Source: Planococcus halotolerans
GTDB lineage: Bacteria > Bacillota > Bacilli > Bacillales_A > Planococcaceae
NCBI RefSeq assembly: GCF_003289955.1
Contig: NZ_QLZR01000002.1
Span: 434,001 to 498,000 of the forward strand
Length of the DNA: 64,000 nt
Direction: 5' to 3'
Part shown: positions 1-8,984 of the stretch, piece by piece
Layout of the letters: the number at the start of each line of letters is the position of its first letter
How positions within the stretch are numbered: the stretch's first letter is position 1
Notes under the pieces: model-generated
What the model saw: only the letters and a program-made list of their open reading frames with translations
Told to the model about the DNA's origin: nothing
Databases searched by the model: none
Made by a program: the position numbers and the translations under genes

Positions 1-212
1 AAGCCACTCTGATTGATTAGAAGTGTTCCAGGAGATGCTTTATGCTTTTTTTCACCGATTATAAATTGTCCATTTCCTTCCGTCACTAATAGGAGGTCCA
101 TGGCAGTTTCCCTATTATTCATAATCTTAGGAAATGGATTTCCCCTATCAAGTTCTATTATAAATCCTTTAACATAAGTTGGACTTGTTTCAATCAAATC
201 GTTTGGTGCCAC
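1..212 (-). CDS. Partial cupin-domain (AraC-type) regulator, N-terminus
   Basis: This gene runs off the left edge; only about 70 N-terminal residues are present. The start is a GTG at 212-210, preceded by GGAGG at 221-225 with 8 bases between. The translation contains a cupin pattern of the AraC-binding type (a stretch reading EGNGQFIIGEKKHKASPG near residues 43-60), as found in the ligand-binding half of AraC/XylS regulators of sugar metabolism. The DNA-binding half would lie outside the window, so a stand-alone cupin protein is possible. It is divergent from the nucleotidyltransferase-like gene at 438. Confidence 0.6.
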   Translation of the reverse strand, partial: MAPNDLIETSPTYVKGFIIELDRGNPFPKIMNNRETAMDLLLVTEGNGQFIIGEKKHKASPGTLLINQSG

Positions 213-437
213 CTAGCTCACCTCCAACAGCAATAATCAATAGTCTCTCCCTATTCTTACTGATACTCATATCTTATTTTTCACTATATCATACCTAAGA
301 GAAGATTATATTTGGCTAAAGATAAGAAAAGTGAAAGCAGAATAAAAAGCAATTATCAAGAGTCCATTTAATGCTTTTGTATATGGACAACATTGAGAAC
401 TCCCGTATTAAAAACAACGTTAAGGAGGAATATAGTT

Positions 438-1331
438 TTGAATACACATACACGATGGCGATTAGAAATTGCCAAAATACTTACAAAAAAGTTAGCACTA
501 TACCCCGAAGTTCGCGCTATTGTTGTAGGTGGTTCGGCAGCACGAAACTATGCCGATGGCTATTCCGACTTGGAACTTTTTCTATACTGGGACAAAGAGC
601 CAAGTAATATTATTAAGCAAGATATCTCCACCCTCTTGAAAGCTGAACATCGATATCCTAAAACCCATTTTGCCTATCACAACGCTTTGATCATTAATGG
701 TTTTCAAGTTGATATGTGGCATAAAACCGCTTCTGTTGAAGAAGCAAATATTGCGATCGTAGTAGATGAGGGTAGCACCGATTTAGATGCCAGCAATATT
801 GTAGATACGATGCGCTTTTGCGTTCCAATGCATGGCAGAGAATTTATTAAGTCCTGGAAAGATCGAGTAGAAAAATATCCCCCCGGGCTTACCGAACGCT
901 TTTTCAAAGAATATTTACCCCACTTTCATCTACGGCACATTCTCTTAGAATCAAAACGTGAAAATCCGACCGTTTTCTATAATATGCTAAGTAATATTCA
1001 ATGCAGCCTTTTTATTATCCTACTCGCTTTAAATAAGTCATACTTCCCCACCTATAAGTGGATTTACAAACGGTTAAATGAGTTATCTTTAAGACCCGAA
1101 AAAATCGAAATTCGTCTTCAAAATATGTATAAGGAAACACCGGAAATTGCTGTTGAACAACTTCGTGATTTGTTAGCTGAAACGCTAACACTGATAGAAG
1201 CGCACTACCCCGATTATGACACTACATCTGCACGGCAAGAATTAATACAACCGATGCCCAAATTATACGAACCTGTATTATCATCAAAAACAGAAAATCC
1301 TCGGAAATCACAAAGAGGTAACTGTTCGTAA
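438..1331 (+). CDS. Nucleotidyltransferase-like protein (DUF4037-type)
   Basis: Encodes 297 residues. I chose the TTG at 438 because AAGGAGG lies at 422-428 with 9 bases of spacing; an upstream in-frame TTG at 393 has no such site. Residues 31-46 carry GGSAARNYADGYSDLE, the glycine-serine then Asp-x-Glu signature of the polymerase-beta nucleotidyltransferase fold, and a further Asp near residue 93 could complete the metal site. Aminoglycoside nucleotidyltransferases and MNT-type antitoxins share the fold, but the C-terminal half resembles uncharacterised DUF4037-like proteins. The target is unknown. It has no operon partner. The stop codon lies inside a 16-bp direct repeat also found at 5780. 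Confidence 0.65.
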   Translation: MNTHTRWRLEIAKILTKKLALYPEVRAIVVGGSAARNYADGYSDLELFLYWDKEPSNIIKQDISTLLKAEHRYPKTHFAYHNALIINGFQVDMWHKTASVEEANIAIVVDEGSTDLDASNIVDTMRFCVPMHGREFIKSWKDRVEKYPPGLTERFFKEYLPHFHLRHILLESKRENPTVFYNMLSNIQCSLFIILLALNKSYFPTYKWIYKRLNELSLRPEKIEIRLQNMYKETPEIAVEQLRDLLAETLTLIEAHYPDYDTTSARQELIQPMPKLYEPVLSSKTENPRKSQRGNCS

Positions 1332-1339
1332 AAGTACAC
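1324..1339. repeat. 16-bp direct repeat, left copy
   Basis: GTTCGTAAAAGTACAC at 1324-1339 overlaps the stop codon of the preceding gene and recurs exactly at 5780-5795. The two copies bracket the accessory stretch 1.3-5.8 kb, which could mark an integration or recombination boundary. At this copy the inverted partner TTTACGAAC is absent. Confidence 0.6.
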
Positions 1340-1477
1340 TTATGCAGACACAAAAAGAGAAAGAAGCTTATAAGTTCCTTACTTTCCTATAAGTAGCGAT
1401 ATGTAAGCTTGTAAACTGTTTAAGATGATAAGATAAATGGAGCTAACGACGCTTAACGATGTGAAAGGAGTCATAAG

Positions 1478-2062
1478 ATGGACTACTATGCAATGGAACC
1501 ACCATTTGAAATCAGCGAATTTGAAGTCATGACCAAGAAAGAAGCGCAACAACATTTCGATTGGTTTGTCAGCCAGATACCTGATCGGCTCAGTCAATTG
1601 AAAGCATTGTATGCGTGGAGCAGCGAAAATGATGCATTACCTTTAGACGGTTCTCCTGAATCGTTGATAGCTTTATGGGAATGGTTTATTCCACTGGTAG
1701 AGGCAGAGCCGAAATCTTATGAGCAAATAGCCAAAGAACTTGCCCAGCTGCCAGAATGGGTGCAAGAAGCATATTTAGAGAATCCATATGAATTTACTTT
1801 ATCAACCCACAGTCTAATTAACGATATTGGGATATATTTTGGCGAAGTTTTTCTAAAAGAATTCCCTGAATTAGAATGGGGATTTGTAACAAAACCTAAA
1901 TCACTAGTGCATGTTAATCGTCCTATTGTTATACTAAAAGACGCTTCATTTGAATTGGAGCCTCGGCAATTGATATATACTTTAACCCTTGAAGTTTTAA
2001 AGGACGAAACCAAGAAGGAAACATTGCGGGAACTTTATGAATTTTGGCGAGAATATCTTTAA
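1478..2062 (+). CDS. Uncharacterised 194-residue protein
   Basis: The ATG at 1478 follows GAAAGGAG with normal spacing, so this is very likely a real gene. The product is acidic, soluble-looking, rich in Trp, Glu and Leu, with no signal peptide or membrane segment. I do not recognise a family. Size, composition and position next to SMI1- and DUF1871-type genes resemble orphan immunity proteins of polymorphic toxin systems, but that is an inference from neighbourhood only. A terminator follows at 2157. It is transcribed convergently with the minus-strand cluster downstream. Confidence 0.7.
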   Translation: MDYYAMEPPFEISEFEVMTKKEAQQHFDWFVSQIPDRLSQLKALYAWSSENDALPLDGSPESLIALWEWFIPLVEAEPKSYEQIAKELAQLPEWVQEAYLENPYEFTLSTHSLINDIGIYFGEVFLKEFPELEWGFVTKPKSLVHVNRPIVILKDASFELEPRQLIYTLTLEVLKDETKKETLRELYEFWREYL

Positions 2063-2073
2063 CCGATATTTAT

Positions 2074-2149
2074 AAAAAAGAGAAGAATAAAAAGAACAGT
2101 GCTCATTAGTTAAAAAAGAGAAGAATAAAAAGAACAGTGCTCATTAGTT
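2074..2149. repeat. 38-bp tandem duplication, two perfect copies
   Basis: Copies at 2074-2111 and 2112-2149 are identical, and the first 7 bases of a third copy begin at 2150. The repeat lies between the stop codon at 2062 and the terminator at 2157, so it is in the 3' untranslated region. It is purine-rich and has no coding sense. Confidence 0.9.
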
Positions 2150-2156
2150 AAAAAAG

Positions 2157-2196
2157 GAAATGGATGCCGCGTGGTATCCATTTCTTTTTTATTTTT
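2157..2196 (+). terminator. Rho-independent terminator
   Basis: A 12-bp stem (GAAATGGATGCC at 2157-2168 with GGTATCCATTTC at 2173-2184, one G-U pair) around loop GCGT, followed by a T-rich run to 2196. It ends transcription of the gene at 1478. Confidence 0.85.
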
Positions 2197-2460
2197 GCCA
2201 TTAAAATCCTCTTCACTATCGATAAGTTTAGATATGTAAACCCAATCCTTTTAAAGTAAGTACATACACCCCTTGTAAAGTACTACATGAAATAATAATT
2301 CTTAACAAGTCAGTTTTTTTCTGTTCAAAACAATTTCAATAATCGTCAAGAAATACTAGAATGCCCTTCCGATTAGTAACAGAAAGGCATTTTATATATT
2401 ATTCGTATTTATTCCAATCCTTTATTACAAAGATAATAATTATAAGACTGTAAAAAAACA
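2197..2460. other. Gene-free AT-rich spacer
   Basis: No open frame with a ribosome-binding site and no strong structure were seen here. A short weak hairpin (AATGCCCTTCC / AGAAAGGCATT) near 2359-2392 could act as a terminator from either side. Confidence 0.5.
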
Positions 2461-2476
2461 CCAACAATTAGGTTGG
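2461..2476 (-). terminator. Short hairpin with T-run after small ORF
   Basis: Read on the minus strand, CCAAC-CTAATT-GTTGG is followed by TGTTTTTTT (down to 2452). The stem is only 5 bp, so termination may be weak, but its position immediately after a small open frame supports a real transcript. Confidence 0.5.
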
Positions 2477-2590
2477 ATTTAGAGGAAAATCTGACTGTAT
2501 TTGGTAGATAATATCTGCAATAGAGTAGATAAAGGCAAAAGTGGAAAGCACTAAAACAAAAATATTACTTTGTTTAACAGATAACTTCAT
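2468..2590 (-). CDS. Possible small membrane peptide, 40 residues
   Basis: An ATG at 2590-2588 opens a 40-residue frame. Residues 8-25 (SNIFVLVLSTFAFIYSIA) form one hydrophobic membrane-length segment and the N-terminus is basic. Just upstream, a good AAAGGAGG site precedes an 11-codon frame (MLMNNINAQEL) whose TTATGA end overlaps this ATG, so translation may be coupled. It stops just before the hairpin at 2461. No family is recognised; it could also be chance. Confidence 0.4.
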   Translation of the reverse strand: MKLSVKQSNIFVLVLSTFAFIYSIADIIYQIQSDFPLNPT

Positions 2591-2682
2591 AACTCTTGGG
2601 CGTTTATGTTGTTCATAAGCATCCTGCCTCCTTTGAGTTGCTTAAATGGGCTTCTATCTTATAATTGTCCCAACCGATTCAA

Positions 2683-3322
2683 TCAACTATCTCTTCGTTC
2701 TCTTTCTATTTGTATAGATTCTGATGACTTGGGGATATGTAAACCAATAATTTCTAAAAGGAAAAGCAAAGATGAATAATCAGTCCCCTTCCAAACAATA
2801 GCGACTAGCCGCATTGTAAATTGGCCATTCCCAGAATGCAGCCCCTTGGGACACCACAAAGCGATCAAAAAATAGGTAGAAATTAATGTTCAAAGCTTGA
2901 GGCCCATCATCGTTATCAAGTCGATAAAGATAATTGGAATTCTCTACCGTTTCCAGACTGATGGCCAAGTAGTGGTCATACATGCTCCCGATTGGCAAGA
3001 AACCAGGATACACATCCATGTTATCCATATTCTCTTTCAGTTCCTGAACAGAAAAAACTTGCAATCCGCCTCCCCCATTTACTCCATAATCCAAAATCAT
3101 TTAATAGATATGCGCTCCATTGTATTCCAACAGAAAGGAACGATAGTCTTTCGGCAATCGATGCCCAAGCTGCCTTTCGAATAGAGCAATATCGTCTTCT
3201 TCTGCAGGAGTATTGGCTGTGCTAATCGCTTTAGTAAGATGACCGTTATGTTGAATTAACAATCGTTGATTGTTATCATCCACCGTTTTTAGTACTGCCT
3301 CCATGATTTTCTTGATATTCAT
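2683..3322 (-). pseudogene. Broken SMI1/KNR4-family immunity gene
   Basis: The frame starts at ATG 3322 (GAGGGGG upstream) and shows the SMI1/KNR4 hallmark near residues 40-74 (LGHRLPKDYRSFLLEYNG). A TAA at 3103-3101 interrupts it after NGAHIY, yet the same frame continues at once as MILDYGVNGGGGLQVFS, typical of the family. A second lesion, a frameshift between about 2785 and 2812, moves the ending IVWKGTDYSSLLFLLEIIG into another frame that runs to 2683. SMI1/KNR4 proteins are frequent immunity proteins of polymorphic toxins. Two independent lesions argue for decay rather than a sequencing error. Confidence 0.75.
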
Positions 3323-3382
3323 GTGATCATTCCCCCTCATTAATAAGTTCGTTAGTTGATGCCGTCTAATTTCTATGGGTTT

Positions 3383-3416
3383 TGAATGTAACTTACTTGC
3401 TAATAAGTTACATTCA
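3383..3416. repeat. Inverted-repeat spacer element, copy 1
   Basis: GAATGTAACTTA (3384-3395), 8-base loop, TAAGTTACATTC (3404-3415): a perfect 12-bp stem, 13 bp with flanking T/A. It lies between the SMI1 remnant and the DUF1871 gene. About 35 bases upstream of it (from 3347) also resemble those upstream of copy 2. There is no strong T-run, so it is not a classical terminator. Confidence 0.85.
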
Positions 3417-3435
3417 GACGCACTAAAAAAGGAAC

Positions 3436-3690
3436 CTATGTTTTTTTAGTAGTCTCCCATATTTTCAAAGCTATCGGATAGCGTTTTTCGATTAATAAAA
3501 ATTCCTCAAACCATTTTATAAAAACTTGCCTGATTCTTAATGCAAGTTCATCAACGGATTTCACATGAGGCAAGAGCGCTACAATATCTCTGATTTCAGG
3601 GTCGTATTCGTCCTCTGGGCACCCAAGATCCAATAAACCAATCGGATCCCAGTCATCAATGATACTTTTTACAATTATATATTCTTCCAT
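3436..3690 (-). CDS. DUF1871 family protein
   Basis: 84 residues, ATG at 3690 preceded by AGGGGG. The segment DWDPIGLLDLGCPEDEYDPEI (residues 13-33, quoted in part: DPIGLL, PEDEYDPEI) followed by an IVALLP-containing helix is characteristic of DUF1871, a small acidic helical domain found beside SMI1 and other immunity genes in Bacillales. The biochemical role is unknown; an immunity or toxin-neutralising role is inferred from company. It is bounded by inverted-repeat elements on both sides. Confidence 0.75.
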   Translation of the reverse strand: MEEYIIVKSIIDDWDPIGLLDLGCPEDEYDPEIRDIVALLPHVKSVDELALRIRQVFIKWFEEFLLIEKRYPIALKIWETTKKT

Positions 3691-3744
3691 AACTAGCCCC
3701 CTAACCTGTGCTAATTCGTTCTAGTACCGTCTTGTTTCTTTCAT

Positions 3745-3778
3745 TGAATGTAACTTAATTCACAATAAGTTACATTCA
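3745..3778. repeat. Inverted-repeat spacer element, copy 2
   Basis: GAATGTAACTTA (3746-3757), 8-base loop, TAAGTTACATTC (3766-3777), the same arms as copy 1 with a different loop. It lies upstream of the DUF1871 gene. The upstream flank TTCGTT...CCGTCT...TTTCT is shared with copy 1. Confidence 0.85.
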
Positions 3779-3779
3779 T

Positions 3780-3821
3780 TTTCTATTTCTATTTCTATTT
3801 CTATTTCTATTTCTATTTCTA
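3780..3821. repeat. Hexanucleotide microsatellite (TTCTAT)n, about 7 units
   Basis: Seven near-perfect TTCTAT units abut inverted repeat copy 2 and end a few bases after the stop codon of the gene at 3829-4314. Such tracts change length by slipped-strand mispairing. It sits some 90 bases upstream of the DUF1871 start and could affect expression by changing spacing, but no promoter was identified. Confidence 0.9.
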
Positions 3822-3828
3822 GCTAATT

Positions 3829-4314
3829 TTATTTAAACTCTTCTGGACTCCATGTTGCGATTTCATTACTTGGAACCGCTACAATTAGCCAGTCGCCATC
3901 CCCGTATCCATGCATGTCTCCAAGTTGCCAGCATTCATAATTTTTATCATGCCCATTTACATATAACACTTTTCCGGACTCAAACGAAATATACAAATGT
4001 GGTGATTCGTCTCCAAGCCAAACATCTTTCACTTTTTCTCTCCGGTATCTCAGTAACAATTGAAACGATTCTTCATCGTCAAGTTCTTCTACGGTTTCTT
4101 TAGATATGGTAGTTAATCGCTCTTTGTTTATAATAGTCGCGATTTTCCTTACTTCGATGGTCAACCATAACACGTCCGGGTCTTGCTCAGAATAATGGGA
4201 AAAACAGACGCGTACTGCCCCTGGACCAATCCCAAACCGAAAACCATCAAGTTGACTTCCAATAAGCAACTGTTTTAAAGCTCTCTCTGCGAAGTTTTTG
4301 TTTTCCTTATACAT
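3829..4314 (-). CDS. Uncharacterised 161-residue immunity-like protein
   Basis: ATG at 4314 preceded by AAAGGTGGAG. The product is soluble with no signal peptide; it has many aromatic residues and a C-terminal GDMHGYGDGDWLIVAVPSNE segment. I do not recognise the family. Its size, single-gene layout and place between repeat-bounded immunity-like genes suggest an orphan immunity protein, but no toxin gene is in the window. Expression may be monocistronic because each gene in this array is separated by 100 bases or more. Confidence 0.65.
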   Translation of the reverse strand: MYKENKNFAERALKQLLIGSQLDGFRFGIGPGAVRVCFSHYSEQDPDVLWLTIEVRKIATIINKERLTTISKETVEELDDEESFQLLLRYRREKVKDVWLGDESPHLYISFESGKVLYVNGHDKNYECWQLGDMHGYGDGDWLIVAVPSNEIATWSPEEFK

Positions 4315-4342
4315 TCTTCTCCACCTTTATCAATCGCTTATC

Positions 4343-4374
4343 GAATGTAACTTAACTGCACTTAATTTACATTC
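4343..4374. repeat. Inverted-repeat spacer element, copy 3
   Basis: GAATGTAACTTA (4343-4354), 8-base loop, TAATTTACATTC (4363-4374): the same element with one mismatch in the stem. It separates the gene at 3829 from the LRR gene. Confidence 0.8.
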
Positions 4375-4441
4375 ACTTTCGCTAAAATAGCGCCTTTTAT
4401 TTGTTCTATATCTTAGCCCATAAACATCTTGCAAAACCTTC

Positions 4442-5680
4442 TTACCATTCCCGCCATTCTTCAGTGATGTCTTCATCTGTCTTCAACCCCGCTTGCTGCG
4501 CTTTTTCCATGATAAAATCATGCAGTTCCTCTCGCTCAAGTGTCTCAATGAAAAAATCATATTTTTCATTCAGTACATTTAAACGGAGGACCACTTCCTT
4601 CACTTTTTTTATGATTTTCTTTTCAGACGGCGCTTGAAGATGGGATAGTGTTGCCAGAAAATCTTGGAGCACAGTTTCCGTTTCTGCTATACTCTCTAGG
4701 GTAAACTCATCATCTCCATCTTCCATCCTCATTCTCCACTCTTGCGTAGGCAAGGGCTGTTCCTCCTGATTGTAGTTTTGTAAAACCGATTCAGTTTCTT
4801 CCGATAGGGTTCTTTCTATAAAAGTGGGACGATCATTGAGCCTTGGCCCATCTTTCAGGCGATGAGAATAATGTTTTTTGTTCGTAAAATAAACGTGTTC
4901 CAGCTCGATACTAGGGGAGACATCTCCATCTAAGACAGTGGAATCCAAAAACCTCATACTTCTCAAGTGAGGAAGTTGCTTAATGAATCCGATAGAGGGA
5001 ATCGTTCCACAGTTATTTAAACCTAAATGTTCGAGCGACCCGACTTTTCCGATTGGCGAAAAGTCTTGTATGTTTTTCGCCGATTCTATTTCGAGATCCG
5101 TCAAATTTCCCGACAGATGCTGGACCGCTTCAATGTCCGTTAGGGTTCTCATTCTGAACAGTGCTAGCCGATTCAACTTCTTCAATCCTTGAATACCCTC
5201 CAAAGAAATGATATTGGAGTTGATGAGCTCGAGGTCTATAAGAGATTTCATGTCTGAGAATTCTTTCAGGTTTTTCGCTTTTGGTTTATAGTCCCAGATC
5301 TGCACTTTCTTCAAGTTGATCAGGCTGCCGATTGCTGCTGCCTTAGGCGGCAGTGTGCCGTAAATCTCTTCCAAAGTGGTCAATTGGCTAAAATCGATTG
5401 TCGAGGAAGGCACAACATCATCGATTGCCAAAGTTTTAAGAGCCTTCAAGTGATATAGGCCGCTCAAATTCTTTACATTCGCACCTTGAAGCGATAAAGA
5501 TTCAATGGCAGTGCATTCACTCAAGAAATCGATTTGTGATTCTACATAGTAATAAGTAATTTCTACACTTTTGATCTGGTATGTTTGGATGTACTGGACC
5601 GATTCTTGTACATTATATTTGCCGATTAACACTGTTGGTCCATTATCGTCGTTTCTTACGCGAAGTTTACTTTTCTCCAT
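4442..5680 (-). CDS. Leucine-rich-repeat protein with charged C-terminal domain
   Basis: 412 residues, ATG at 5680 preceded by GAGGAG. Residues about 55-265 contain irregular leucine-rich repeats (units such as LIDLELINSNIISLEGIQGL and LTDLEIESAKNIQDFSPIG), a protein-binding solenoid. The C-terminal 130 residues are acidic and helical and end in EEWREW. There is no signal peptide, sortase motif or membrane segment, so it is probably cytoplasmic rather than an internalin. It is the last member of the minus-strand immunity-like array, and LRR proteins do occur as immunity proteins, but the role here is unproven. Confidence 0.7.
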   Translation of the reverse strand: MEKSKLRVRNDDNGPTVLIGKYNVQESVQYIQTYQIKSVEITYYYVESQIDFLSECTAIESLSLQGANVKNLSGLYHLKALKTLAIDDVVPSSTIDFSQLTTLEEIYGTLPPKAAAIGSLINLKKVQIWDYKPKAKNLKEFSDMKSLIDLELINSNIISLEGIQGLKKLNRLALFRMRTLTDIEAVQHLSGNLTDLEIESAKNIQDFSPIGKVGSLEHLGLNNCGTIPSIGFIKQLPHLRSMRFLDSTVLDGDVSPSIELEHVYFTNKKHYSHRLKDGPRLNDRPTFIERTLSEETESVLQNYNQEEQPLPTQEWRMRMEDGDDEFTLESIAETETVLQDFLATLSHLQAPSEKKIIKKVKEVVLRLNVLNEKYDFFIETLEREELHDFIMEKAQQAGLKTDEDITEEWREW

Positions 5681-5779
5681 AAGTTCTCCTCAGTTATCTT
5701 CTTTTATTAGGGTTAACATTCTTAAATTAAATATACTTAGAACTAAATATAATAGCTAGATAATTTTGTTAATAAAACC

Positions 5780-5900
5780 GTTCGTAAAAGTACACATTTA
5801 CGAACACTTTGAAAACAGCCGATAATGCACTGAAATAACGTTCGTAAAAATAACAAAACACTTTACGAACGTTCGCCACACATCACAGACATTTACGAAC
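5780..5900. repeat. Cluster of GTTCGTAAA/TTTACGAAC inverted repeats
   Basis: Two clear inverted pairs: GTTCGTAAA 5780-5788 with TTTACGAAC 5797-5805, and ACGTTCGTAAA 5838-5848 with TTTACGAACGT 5862-5872. A further TTTACGAAC is at 5892-5900. The first 16 bases (5780-5795) are identical to 1324-1339. The cluster lies in the 300-base gap between the LRR gene and the pyr operon terminator, which holds no gene. Confidence 0.85.
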
Positions 5901-5963
5901 AAAAAATGTGCTTTTAATTACTAATAAATTCAGGTCTTTGCTATTCACCACAAAACTCTCGCC

Positions 5964-5994
5964 AAAAAGAAAAAGCCGACCACATGGTCAGCCC
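5964..5994 (-). terminator. Terminator of the pyr operon
   Basis: On the minus strand GGCTGACCA-TG-TGGTCGGCT forms a 9-bp stem followed by TTTTTCTTTTT. The pyrE stop codon (5990-5988) lies inside the stem. Confidence 0.9.
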
Positions 5995-6616
5995 TTCAAT
6001 GTTCCTGCCTTTAATCCTTCATGCCATTCACGCAGCATAGGCAGATCCGCCTGCTCGATTGCTCCTGTACTTGCCGCTTGTTCGACAAGTGCCGGGAAGT
6101 CGGTGAGCGTGTGGAATGTGAATCCTGCCGCTTCGATTGCTTCGACGGATTGCGGTAAATCGTATGTAAAAATAGCGACGATGCCGAGCACTTCGAAACC
6201 TGCCTGCTGCAATCCCTGTGCAGCTTGAATCACCGAGCCACCTTTAGAAATTAGATCTTCTACCACAACAACTTTTTTGCCGGGTTCCACTTTGCCTTCG
6301 ACCATATTGCCTTGGCCGTGTTCTTTCGGTTTGGATCTTACATAAACCATCGGCAGCTCCAACAGGTCACTGACCCATGCCGCGTGTGGAATGCCGGCCG
6401 TTGCCGTGCCTGCTACGATTTCGCATTGCGGGTAGAATTCCTTGATCTTGGCAGCCAGCCCTTTGGCAATTTCCTTACGCACTTTCGGATAAGACATTGT
6501 CAGGCGGTTGTCACAGTAAATCGGAGATTTAATGCCAGATGCCCATGTGAAAGGGTCTTGTGGACGCAATTCGACTGCGCCGATGTCCAATAAATGTTTG
6601 GCAGTTTCCCTCTTCA

Positions 6617-6617
<1 letters not shown>
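5988..6617 (-). CDS. pyrE: Orotate phosphoribosyltransferase
   Basis: 209 residues. Transfers phosphoribose from PRPP to orotate to give OMP, step five of UMP synthesis. The PRPP-binding motif [13 protein letters not shown] lies near residue 117, and the N-terminus ([14 protein letters not shown], then [17 protein letters not shown]) is typical. I chose ATG 6617, overlapping the pyrF stop as TGATG, with GGAG nine bases upstream; another ATG three bases earlier is possible. It is the last gene of the operon; PyrE and PyrF are adjacent as in B. subtilis. Confidence 0.96.

Positions 6618-8980
<2,363 letters not shown>

Positions 8981-8984
<4 letters not shown>

Noticed and set aside
371-607. 78-residue plus-strand frame at the start of the nucleotidyltransferase gene
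   Set aside because: It is out of frame with the real gene, lacks a ribosome site and overlaps its first third.
3780-3821. CRISPR array
   Set aside because: Units of 6 bases without spacers; a microsatellite, not a CRISPR. No CRISPR-like array or cas gene was seen in the window.
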